A stretch of DNA of 64,000 nucleotides from Mactromeris polynyma (lineage: Eukaryota > Mollusca > Bivalvia > Venerida > Mactridae). Position numbers and translations under genes: made by a program. Below, one piece after another: positions 12,691 through 23,800 of the stretch (the first letter of the stretch is position 1; every line of letters begins with the position of its first letter). The notes beneath the pieces are model-generated. The model saw only the letters and a list, made by a program, of their open reading frames with translations, was not told where the DNA came from and made no database searches. The stretch spans positions 4,350,941-4,414,940 of the forward strand of contig JASFXZ010000028.1 in NCBI GenBank assembly GCA_032209605.1, in the 5' to 3' direction.

Positions 12691-13320
12691 AATGGACTGT
12701 GCATCCGAAATTCGTACCGTCCGAAACATGATAGTTTTACAAATGTCAAGTTACCTTGATTTCATCCTCATCAAAGTTGCTTCCACCATATTAGAATAAG
12801 TATTTATTTGTTAATCTATTACATGTGTCTATTCATTAACCATGGCGATAAAATTTAGTTACCGTCGTCTGAAGTTCATCGTCGCTTCAAGATAATGAGT
12901 CATTTGTTCGTGGCCATTCACAGCGTATTAATTCCGTCCTATGTAAAGAGTATTAGTCAAGTATTATTGTCGTCGCTGTTGTTATCTGTTTCATGTGATT
13001 TGTTCTTTATCGTTACTTATTCGTTGTTATATGAATATTATTGATGATTATTGCACATTATGATATGTGTATGTAAAAGCAGCAAGAACTATTTGTTCGG
13101 CCATATCGCGTAATGCCGGGGTTTTGCTGGCGCCTACGTTTAAACATGTTACTTCATTAATTGTAAATGAATGTTCTTACTTGTACATCCGATTGACTCC
13201 TTATCATATTGTCGTTGTGTTGGAAGCACATATAGAACGGAAATCTTGTTAAATTATTAGTTATATAACTTAAAATGTTACACTTAGCCGCATTGCGCAT
13301 TTAATGCTGTCATTTCTTAA
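12691..13320. other. Spacer without a recognised gene
   Basis: AT-rich sequence upstream of the possible promoter at 13329. Short open frames are present but show no recognisable motif or splice support. Confidence 0.4.
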
Positions 13321-13328
13321 TTCGTTCT

Positions 13329-13358
13329 GATTGGCTGCCAGCATCCCAGTATAAATGC
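13329..13358 (+). promoter_or_regulatory. Possible core promoter: inverted CCAAT box and TATA box
   Basis: ATTGG (inverted CCAAT) lies at about 13330 and TATAAAT at about 13352, some 70 bp before an ATG at 13425 in a short first-exon-like stretch. The spacing would put transcription start near 13380. This is motif evidence only. Confidence 0.35.
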
Positions 13359-13424
13359 CAGCATTACGGAACCTACATAAAGGCAGACGATACAGTAAAA
13401 CGCCAGCATTCAGTAGACACAGCC

Positions 13425-14116
13425 ATGGCCTACGTCAGTCGAAACTTCAAACCCTCTTCAGGTAGAATAAGACTCTAAATTTAGTATATACATCAACTGT
13501 TAAACTACAATACGGGTTACCTGTTTAGATCAACGCAACTTAAGGCTAAACTAATAATAAATATGTTTTCGCGACTTTCCGCAACTTATTCGTCTGAACT
13601 ATCTAATACAAACTAAACCCGTAGTATATAGGCGTGTCGCTGTGTCTGTCGTCAGTTTATACGATCACATATTATTGTTTTTGCATATTATTATGAAACG
13701 TACAACTAAATAGTAGAAATATAGCCAGTAAGATCTCAAACAGGCAAGTTTTATAAGACCTGTGAATTAAACCTATTATACTGTTCTGATTAGTAAGTTT
13801 TCGGACGAGGTGGCTTACAATACCGAGAGTATCTGTCGGAGCCGTCCTAATGATAACACACATTTTGAAAAGAATACTGTCCACAGCATCGATTATTTGC
13901 TGTATATTGTCCATGATGGAAATCGCTTTTGCCACTGATTTCCATCACTTCCAGAATCCGTTGGTCTGGGTTGAATATATTCAGCATGCATTTGTGAATC
14001 ACCCGGAAAATGTACATGCATGTTCATTTCCAAAACAATCCCTTGAAAATGCTTCTCAATTGTACACTTCAATACAAATATATGTCACTGAACGGACCAA
14101 TAACTATAATAAATAA
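13425..14116 (+). CDS. Possible small two-exon gene, 119 residues, function unknown
   Basis: A first exon at 13425-13461 (ATG to TTCAG/GTAGAA, phase 1) can be spliced in frame to 13794-14116 (acceptor CTGTTCTGATTAG), giving 119 residues. The start reads MAYVSRNFKPSS. Residues about 28-60 form a hydrophobic stretch (ILSTASIICCILSMMEIAFA) that could be a membrane segment, or a signal peptide if translation starts at the ATG at 13850. The end is ASQLYTSIQIYVTERTNNYN before a stop that overlaps an AATAAA signal. A TATA/CCAAT pair lies just upstream. I recognise no family. An antisense open frame (13672-13935) overlaps exon 2 and is an alternative reading. The splice model is inference; frame agreement alone has a one-in-three chance. 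Confidence 0.3.
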
Positions 14117-14556
14117 ATATGTGTAAACTATAGTATTAACAGACTCTGACTGCATTTGCTGGACACCGTACTATACTTAATATTTATAGCACTTGCTGTT
14201 TACTTTGCATAATATCTATAGTTTGTTTGTTTTTACTTGATAACACTGAGTAAGATAGAGTAGCTTATTGTCTTTAATTAAACGTGATAAAACTCTGGTC
14301 GCATGCATTCATTTGTTTAAATAATGCAATAATACCAGTATTCATTGTCATATCAAGATAATATTCTTAATTATCATAATACAAAATATGGTATCATGAA
14401 AGTTTAATAGTAAGTAATACTAAATAAATAACACGTGTTGGATATTAATTAAACTTTTATTTTTTTCAAAAATGGTAGAAAGTGAATGAAATGTTTATTT
14501 TCACATCTAGTCATTGTTGTTCTATTCACTAAATATAAAGATCTAACTAATAGCAT
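14117..14556. other. AT-rich spacer between two convergent candidate genes
   Basis: No coding signal. On the minus strand an AATAAA lies at about 14457-14462, usable as polyadenylation signal for the minus-strand candidate exon at 14557-14859. Confidence 0.4.
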
Positions 14557-14859
14557 TCACAATTGTTGAAATGAACATGCTTCAACACCAGAGAACAATG
14601 TGCATCGTTCTACCGGATAATTTTTCATCACAAGTTTGTTTCCCTCAACAACATACTTCTTTCTTTCATAAACTTTGGTTGTTAAACACACAGGGAATTT
14701 TAATTTCAGTCCGGTGCCGTCTCTGTTCAAAATGTAATACCAATTGTCAGACAAATTTAAGCATTTAAAGTCATCTAAAACACACAATTTTGACTCGTCA
14801 CCAAAACATGACCTATACAGACAAAAAAAGTAGTTGTTTTGGTCATTGTCATTATAATT
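14557..14859 (-). CDS. Possible terminal exon of an unrecognised minus-strand gene
   Basis: A strong acceptor (polypyrimidine run, then TTTTTTCAACAG) precedes an open stretch of 100 residues ending at TAA. The peptide has seven cysteines and begins NYNDNDQNNYFFCLYRSCFG; it ends GVEACSFQQL. The cysteine content suggests a secreted domain, but I recognise no family. No matching upstream exon on the minus strand could be found with confidence before the array at 15.5 kb. The apparent ATG just upstream lies in the polypyrimidine tract and is probably not a start. Confidence 0.3.
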   Translation of the reverse strand, partial: NYNDNDQNNYFFCLYRSCFGDESKLCVLDDFKCLNLSDNWYYILNRDGTGLKLKFPVCLTTKVYERKKYVVEGNKLVMKNYPVERCTLFSGVEACSFQQL

Positions 14860-14879
14860 TCTGTTGAAAAAAGACAAAT

Positions 14880-15490
14880 GTATCTTTGCGATTCTAGAAA
14901 CCTAAGAAGCTACCATCTGCCGAAACAAAATACAAGGCAAAACCTTATGGGGCATAATTCAATATATTTTTTCGAAAAAGGCTACAATAAATAAGTATAA
15001 TGAATGTATTGTACATTCTGATCAATCAGTACAGCCCGGGGCAATTTCATCATGCTGACTTAACACAGTGGGGTGACTAATTAAACCGCGAATGATCATG
15101 AGACGTTAAAGTGGCGTATATATAATAGGTTATAGCATGGAGTCAATATCGATCAGATCTAGGGAATCTTGCGATGAGCCAGAAAGTTGGACATGGATGA
15201 GGTGGTCGGTCAATAAAACATGATGAAGTATTAACGAATGGAATTTACGTACACAATAACGACATTCACAACTAATTTTGAAGTGACAGCACAAATGCTT
15301 ACATGCACTTTGATGTAAGTAGGAAGAAATCGGCGTCACTCGCAATGATTTAATGTAATTCAAAAATCTAATTTTAAATCTTGCAAATCATCATTCCCTC
15401 AAATAACAAACTCATAAAATGTGTTGGTTTATACAAAATTATTTTATACGCATCAGAATGACAAATTAATGAGACAGTATCTGAAAAATT
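14880..15490. other. Spacer, nothing recognised
   Basis: AT-rich sequence with short open frames only. A TATATATAATAGG stretch at about 15117 precedes a 28-codon frame that I do not support as a gene. Confidence 0.4.
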
Positions 15491-16610
15491 TCAACATTTC
15501 ACTCACATTACATAACCAGTTTCACTCATTGTACATATATGAACGTTGTCAACATTTCACTCACATTACATAACCAGTTTCACTCATTATACATATATGA
15601 ACATTTTCAACATTTCACTCACATTACATAACCAGTTTCACTCATTATACATATATGAACGTTTTCAACATTTCACTCACATTACATAACCAGTTTCACT
15701 CATTATACATATATGAACGTTTTCAACATTTCACTCACATTACATAACCAGTTTCACTCATTATACATATATAAACGTTGTCAACATTTCACTCACATTA
15801 CATAACCAGTTTCACTCATTGTACATATATAAACGTTTTCAACATTTCACTCACATTACATAACCAGTTTCACTCATTGTACATATATGAACGTTGTCAA
15901 CATTTCACTCACATTACATAACCAGTTTCACTCATTATACATATATGAACGTTGTCAACATTTCACTCACATTACATAACCAGTTTCACTCATTATACAT
16001 ATATGAACGTTGTCAACATTTCACTCATATTACATAACCAGTTTCACTCATTATACATATATAAACGTTTTCAACATTTCACTCACATTACATAACCAGT
16101 TTCACTCATCATGTACATATATGAACGTTGTCAACATTTCACTCACATTACATAACCAGTTTCACTCATTATACATATATGAACGTTTTCAACATTTCAC
16201 TCACATTACATAACCAGTTTCACTCATTGTACATATATGAACGTTGTCAACATTTCACTCACATTACATAACCAGTTTCACTCATTATACATATATGAAC
16301 GTTGTCAACATTTCACTCACATTACATAACCAGTTTCACTCATTATACATATATGAACGTTTTCAACATTTCACTCACATTACATAACCAGTTTCACTCA
16401 TTGTACATATATGAACGTTGTCAACATTTCACTCACATTACATAACCAGTTTCACTCATTATACATATATGAACGTTGTCAACATTTCACTCACATTACA
16501 TAACCAGTTTCACTCATTATACATATATGAACGTTTTCAACATTTCACTCACATTACATAACCAGTTTCACTCATTGTACATATATAAACGTTTTCAACA
16601 TTTCACTCAC
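15491..16610. repeat. Minisatellite, 59-bp unit, about 19 copies
   Basis: Units begin TCAACATTTCACTCACATTA and contain CATAACCAGTTTCACTCATT and ATACATATATGAACGTT. They are nearly identical; most variation is GTTTTC versus GTTGTC at the junction and TATACAT versus TGTACAT. The order of these two variants recurs along the array, a sign of multi-unit duplication. Confidence 0.96.
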
Positions 16611-16825
16611 ATAAAATACACTTACATTGCATAATCGCGATCAATAGTATACGCACTTACAGTCGTAGCAAGAACTTAATCAATGTCAAAGTTCGACTCA
16701 TACATACAGTGTGTATACACAAATTCTTACATTCCTCTTATCGTATATGAAACATTTATAAACATTTCCAACCTTTCATTCAAGATATATAAACAATCAC
16801 TTATATATATCCTTCAAAGTACATA

Positions 16826-17295
16826 CATAATCTAAATGTTTCAAAAAAAAACACAAACTGTAATGTTTCATTTAAAGTAAAAACACAAACTAATGTTTCA
16901 TTCAAAGTAAATACACAACGTGTAATGTTACATTCAAACTAAATACACAAAGTGTAATGTTTCATTCGAAGTAAATACACAAAGTGTAATGTTTCATTCA
17001 AAGTAAATACACAACGTGTAATGTTTCATTCGAAGTAAATACACACACTTTAATGTTTCATTCGAAGTAAATACACAAAATTTAATGTTTCATTCTAAGT
17101 AAAATATACAAAATATAATATTTTATCAAAGTAAAAACACAAACTGTAATGTTTCATTCAAAGTACATACACAAAGTGCAATGTTTCATTCAAAGTAAAT
17201 ACACAAAGTGTAATCTTTCATTCCAAGGAAAAACACAAAATGCAATCTTTCATTCATAGTAAAAACACAAATTGTAATCTTTCATTCATAGTAGA
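16826..17295. repeat. Degenerate tandem array, ~32-bp unit, about 14 copies
   Basis: Units follow AAATACACAAAGTGTAATG then TTTCATTCAAAGT. They differ much more from each other than those of the neighbouring 59-bp array, so this array looks older. Confidence 0.85.
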
Positions 17296-17871
17296 GTAGT
17301 ACACAAACAAAGTATAGTTTATATAATTATCTTATGGTATGTTTGTGTATGTGTTTATTAAGGAACGCCAAACCAAAATATCGTAACTATACACATAAAA
17401 AAGTGGACATAACTTACAATACCGGTATAACCTAAAAATAAATATGTAGATCTATATTCCTATGAAAACACTCGGAACAAAAAGGAAACAAATCTTAGGT
17501 CATCATTCTGACACCACAATTTGTCCAAATATTGCTAGGCTAAGTTTTACACAAGAAGTTTGTCCATTAAAATCATTGATATTCTAAAAAGTCGACACAA
17601 GCTTGTAAATTCAGGTTTAAATGTCACTTTGCGTTTTTATTTAGATTACATCCATAATTTAAATGTAAAGTAGCTTCTATAACGTCCATGCACTCGAATG
17701 GCAGCCTAAACCCTTCGTCTCATACCTGCAGTTACGAAGATTGTGTACAGGATGATCAACTGCCGGAAAACGGCGGCCAAGAATATCGAAAAATATGCTT
17801 AATCGGATTCAAACTGGACTAGTAGCTCATGCCCATGCACTGAGACTTGTTCAATATGAAGTTTGGGGACA
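17296..17871. other. 3' flank of the polyketide synthase gene
   Basis: Non-coding. On the minus strand an AATAAA signal lies at 17636-17641, about 230 bp beyond the polyketide synthase stop codon, and is the likely polyadenylation signal. The transcript end would then fall before the tandem arrays. Confidence 0.5.
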
Positions 17872-20800
17872 TTAAGAAGACGCCACCTTTGCCGTTTTGG
17901 GAATTGCAAGTGAATTAAACAGACCGTCGTACAACGCTTGTACTACATCATCCAATGAATGACCTGTATCAGCCATGGTGGAAGCACCAATGCGATGTCC
18001 AGTGATGTTATGAACAATGCTAACAAAAGTTACACTCGACATGGAATCAAATCCCAACTCAGATAAAGTTGCCGAACCTTTTAGAGCATTCATATCTCCT
18101 CCAACGACTTTCCCTGCCACAAACCTCACAACTTTGTTTATCGCTTGTATCCGAGTATATCTGTCGGCAGTTTGTAATACTTCTAGATCAAATGCCATTG
18201 TTGTAGAACCTACGTCTGTCACAAAACTTGTTGTCTGTTCTAAAAGTATGTCAATAACCAGCCTTTGTCTTTTAGAATAATCTTTTGCAGTTTCTTCCCA
18301 AGTCGTGTTTGTGTATATACAGTTTGTGGAATTATGCATCAAAGACTCCACTAGACAGCTCTGAAGTTCAGTTACTGACAGCAAGTTGTTACCGCTATTT
18401 GCAAGCGCTTTGGCAAATTCTTCCCGGTTGCCCATGCCGACAGACAGTGCACCCCAGTTTATAGACTGGCCGGGTAAACCGCATTGGCGCCTCCATTGTA
18501 TGAACGAGTCCATAATTGAATTCGCTGAGGCGTAACTTGCCTGTCCCAGTGACCCCATCACGCTATTGACAGACGATGAAACAACGAAATAATCCAAATT
18601 CATACCTTTGGTAGCAATATGCATATTGATGATTCCTTTTACTTTTGGTGCGAGGACAATATCTAATGTTTGCTGTTCGATGTCGGATATCAGTGCAGCT
18701 TTGAGAACTCCGGCACAATGAAATATTCCACGGATAGGAGTGTCGTTTGTTTTAGAACATATACCTTCAAATGAGGACAGAACAGAACGAATGTCGGTCA
18801 CGTCAGCTTGTGTATGCGCTATCGTACATTTTGACTTACCCTCAATAGCTTCAATGTCCTGTTTTTGTTCTAGTGTTGGTTTACGTCGGGACATAAGCAC
18901 AATAACCCCTGCACCCATTCCTGCTATTAGTTTGGTTATTTCCCAACCGAGGCCAGTAAGCCCACCAGTAACTACGTAAGACCCAGCTTTTGTAAACAGT
19001 TTAGCTACTGGTGTTCTTACAGGGATGGAGAACTGGCCATTTTCGACCAAGTTAACCAGACTACAACTTCGAAGAAGCGGTATTTCTTCTGTGACGGTGT
19101 TGGACTTTAAATCATCTAAAAACTTCTTAAGCCACTTAGAGACTTTTGGTAAACATTTACCAACCCACTTCCTGTCGAGCAGCGATGCAACGTCAAATGT
19201 ATCGACCTTCGTTTTGCCATATTTCGACAGACTGAGCCTGGCAGTTTCTGGCAGATTGTCATGTTGACATATAACAACATCACACTGACGATGTATAGAA
19301 GAACAGACATCAAACTTTTCCAAGGTAATCAGAACATCAGTCCGACTTTCTGCTTCACGATTGATTAGATCTGCTTCAACTATTCTCGCTTTCTTGCAGT
19401 ATTTTAGTATTTCCGTTAGCAGAGTTCTCTCCATCGGTCTCTGTTCGCAACAAATCACAACGGTTGATCGCTTTTTAATTTTATCAGCTAGCCTCCAGAA
19501 AATCATCGAATACAATAGTAAGCCTGGCCTGTAGTTTTCCCCTAATTCACTTGCTTTTACCATGCAGGCTTTGGGAACAAACGTTTCCGTTTTCATCTCG
19601 CCAGGAAAAATACAGATATAATTGTTTTCTAATTCTCTATTCGTTGCCTTCGAGCTTAGAGGGGAACCAGTATACTCAAGACCGTACAGATGGTACCTGG
19701 CTTCACACGACCTATCACATATGCCTTGGTCTCCTTGGATGCTTTCAAGTGTAATTGGGAACATCTCTGCAGGGTGCATGTAGACAGATTTCACAGACAC
19801 TGGGATGTAGTTGTTACAATTACTTGGAGGTTTCAAACCTGTGCTAGCTTCAAGTAGAAATGGAGATTGTACGCTTTGTGAACTTGTTGTAAATACTGCA
19901 TGCGGTGTCTCATCTTTCCGTTTTAAGCAATGTTCAAGTCTGAGTTCCGGAATAATTCTGCGCTTGAGGTCTTTCGAAAATTGCGAACCATACACGGAAC
20001 CATCTTTTATGAGCACTTCCGTGTTTGTTTCATCTAGATTTCTGTAAGTGTTTTCTATGAACTGGAACAATTCGTTTCGAGCATCAGTGATGGACGGCTG
20101 GACATCTACCAGCGTGATGGGGCAGTGGGAACCCTCAATTTGAACAGATCGAATAAAACCCCACAGCTCTCCACCAAGTAAATTGATGTATGAAGGGGCG
20201 TTTTGAGTGTTTTGTGTGACAACATACAATGGACAGTTCATGTTATTCTCGTACGTACTTTTTATGATATCTAGGAAAAGAAGGCAGTTACTTTTGACTT
20301 TATCAATCAGCTTATTAGCCATATTGGAATCTATATCTTGCATGTTCTGTTCTTCAATGAGAAGAACTATGGCGTCAACATTCAAAAGTGAGTTAAATTT
20401 CATTGTTGCAGTTTCCAAAGCTTCTTTGATCCCATCTTTAGCATACGTGTTACTTTTAAACAGATACATGGCAATGGAAGGATCCAATTGATCGTTCTCT
20501 GAAGACTCATCACCTAATACAAGAATATTTGGTTTTGTCTTGTTTCCTGTTTGTCCTGTTTTGTCAAGTGGGTGGGGTTGCCATTCAAGTGTATAACGTA
20601 ACTCGCATGGTGAGTTTGATCCATTTCGTTTACTGTATGTTGTGTAATTTTGCAGATCAGCAATTACTAACCCGTCTTGATTTAACAAGCACACATTGTA
20701 ATGAATCTGGAAGACGGTTTCTAGAATCGTCGTGTTAATTCTTTTTGTGTAAACGTACATTCTTTCCTCTGGTTTGTTGAAAACAGATAATTCGCCGATA

Positions 20801-23800
20801 GCTACCGGTAGGAAAGTCAGTTTTTCTTTCTGAAGCCGATTGAACAAATCCTCGTTTGTAACATTAATTGTACTTTGCATCATGGCATCTAGTATACACG
20901 GGTGAATAGTAACACCGTTTGCTTCTTTTAGAGTGTCTTGGGGAACATGTACTTCAGTAAGACTCTCGTTACCATTTGTAATACATTTATTCATCAATCG
21001 GAATCTAGGTCCATGACTGAATCCAAGACTCTGAAGTGTACTGTACATTTCATTGCTATCTTTACGTGTACAGTGGGACTTTGTAATGGAAAGTGATAAG
21101 CTGTCAATATCACGTCTTTCCCTATCACCCACTGCTTCTTTTAATAATGGTTTCACAAAACCTTTGCACATGGTTATGCCCTTCTGTTTGACATGAAATA
21201 GTGTACCACTGAGTTGACCAATTGTTGATATATGAAGGCGATTCTGAGTGCTACTGTCTATTTTTGTAGGTCTCAAAAATTCCAATGAGATGGTGCAATC
21301 ACGTGATGAAAACCCCATGACTTGGGTAGCGATCACAAACCCAATATCTGCAAACATTGCTCCGGGTATTATGGTCTGGCCGTTGACTTCATGTTCAAAT
21401 ACGAACGGTGTTGAAACAGTGTCAACATCTACTTTGAATTGAGACTTACCACCTTTGTCTGGTAGTTGCTTAACAAACATATGCTGTGAACCTGAGGTAG
21501 AAAGTCCTTGGGCACGCATTATTGAAGACGGACTTTCGTACAACATTTTATATTTGTTCATATGATAGCGTGGTATGTCTGTTATTTCATGGTTTAATGG
21601 TATAAGTGCTTTCCAATTAATGTCTAATCCGATTTCATATAGCGAGCACATCGTCTGCTGTAGTGTTTCCATATCCTTCTGCTTCTTCATTGTCGGGAAG
21701 ATGAAATGTTTCTGTGCCTCTGTGAAGATGTTTCCTATGTGGGCGTGCAATGTTGGACTTGGGCCAATTTCTAGAAACACTATACTTCGTGAGTCATCCC
21801 CTGCAATACGCACTGCATCTGAATACAAAACTGGTTTCCTCACATTGTTAGTCCAGTACTGTGCTGAAGTTAAGACCTCACTGCTCTCTGTCGTTCCAGT
21901 GACTGTAGAAACCATCGGAACTTTTCCTTCTTCTCCATTGATAGATTTCAGTATGACTGATGAAGTCAAAATCTGTTCCAGTTCATCAGCCGCTTGTTCG
22001 ACGTATTTTGTATGATAAGCACACTCGACGTCCAGATTAATCATGTCAAAACTGTCACCATGGTGTGATATAAGTGTTTCTTTTAGTTGTTTGATTGCGT
22101 CTTGGTCTCCGGATACTGTGCATGAAGAAGGACTATTGAATACCGCAATATACACTGAACCAATGGACTCACAGTTTTCAGCTACTATATTTACTTCAAG
22201 GTTGCGAATAACAGCCATTCGTCCTGTTTTACACTGTGACAGGAACTTTGATCGATAGAAGATAACTGATACTGCGTCTTGTAAGTCTAGGTACCCACCT
22301 ATATACGCTGCGGCGACCTCGCCTACAGATTGACCAATAATCAGACTCGGTTCGATCCCAAATCGTTTCCAAAGGGCAACAAGACCAACTTGGCACGCAA
22401 ATATAGCAATATGTGCCAAACAAGGATCACTTAAAATATCATAAGATTCAACAAATTTGTCAGATATTGTCCAACCGGACAACGGTTTCAAATGCATGTC
22501 AATTTCTTCTATGGCTTTCCTGAATACTTCTAACTTCATCAGCGTACTGCACATACCATTCCATGCTGTCCCAACGCCACAAAATACAAACACTATTTTC
22601 TTTTCATCGACAGAATATTCGGATGCTTCGGCCGTTGCTAGGTAGCGGCTGCATGCAGAAATTATGTCTTCCTTTGTTCGTCCTCTTATTGCTTTTCGAA
22701 TGACCATATGGTCGCGTCTACATGTTGAGGTGTAAGATAAAGCATGCAAATTGTACTCATTTTGTTCCAACGACCTATGTACATGCTTAACAGACTCGGA
22801 AAGCGCAGTTAAGTCATTGGCTGACATACAAACAATGTAGTCGCCAGTAAGTGTACATGTATCTTCGTTTAAAGTATCTCTACTTGTCAGTTGGTCTGTC
22901 TTATATTGCTCAACTATGGCGTGTGCATTTGTACCTCCAAACCCAAAACTGTTGACACACGCAACTCGAGTATTGTTTGAATCCTTTGGCCAAAATGTAC
23001 ACATTGTAGGAACGACAAAACCACGGCTATCTAGCTTTAGTTTGGGGTTCTCGTTTTCTTGTTGATACCACAATGACGGCACTATCGTCTCGTGTTTCAT
23101 CATAAGCAAGGTTTTTATAAGTCCAGCGATACCCGCTGCGGCTTCCAAGTGTCCGATGTTGGTTTTCACTGACCCTAAAAATACCTTATTGACTGTGTCT
23201 GCATTTGTTCCGAAATGGGCCCCTAGGGCTTCGACCTCGGTTGGGTCTCCGATGGGTGTCCCAGTTCCTGGAAATATGTAAAATAATTAATAAATTACAC
23301 AACGTTGATTATTTTTGATCATCACTGCTCTTATGCTTTGTTATGATATTTCAGAAGTTCAGCTAATCAAGCGGTCAACCGACATGAATTGTTAGCTGAA
23401 GTTGGTAAACACAGTCGCCAAGTATATGATAGCAAAAACACTGAGTCACTTTCATAATTGTCGACGTGAATGTATGTTTGTAGTGACGAGGAATCATATT
23501 GCATGGTATTTGTGCATGAGGATTTTTATTGACTTGTTACATTTTTTTGTGAATTTGTATTGAAACACGACCAGACAGAAAAGGTTTTGAGAACATCCCC
23601 TTTAAACAAAATACAGCCTTGCATTAATTTGTTCATTTGTTTTTGGTGTGATCAACGAAAAGAGAAAACTTCAATCAGCACACTAGATCTAGTATACCCA
23701 TTGGTGTGATCAACAAAAAGAAAAAACTTCAATCAGCACACTAGATCTAGTATACCCATTGGTGTGATCAACAAAAAGAGAAAACTTCAATCAGCACACT

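Noticed and set aside
15130..15363. 77-codon minus-strand frame, considered as an upstream exon for 14557-14859
   Set aside because: No convincing donor joins it in frame to the acceptor at 14859, and the peptide has no recognised motif.
18017..22645. Plus-strand open frames opposite the polyketide synthase exon (up to 146 codons)
   Set aside because: Shadows of the real minus-strand coding sequence, which has all PKS motifs in frame.
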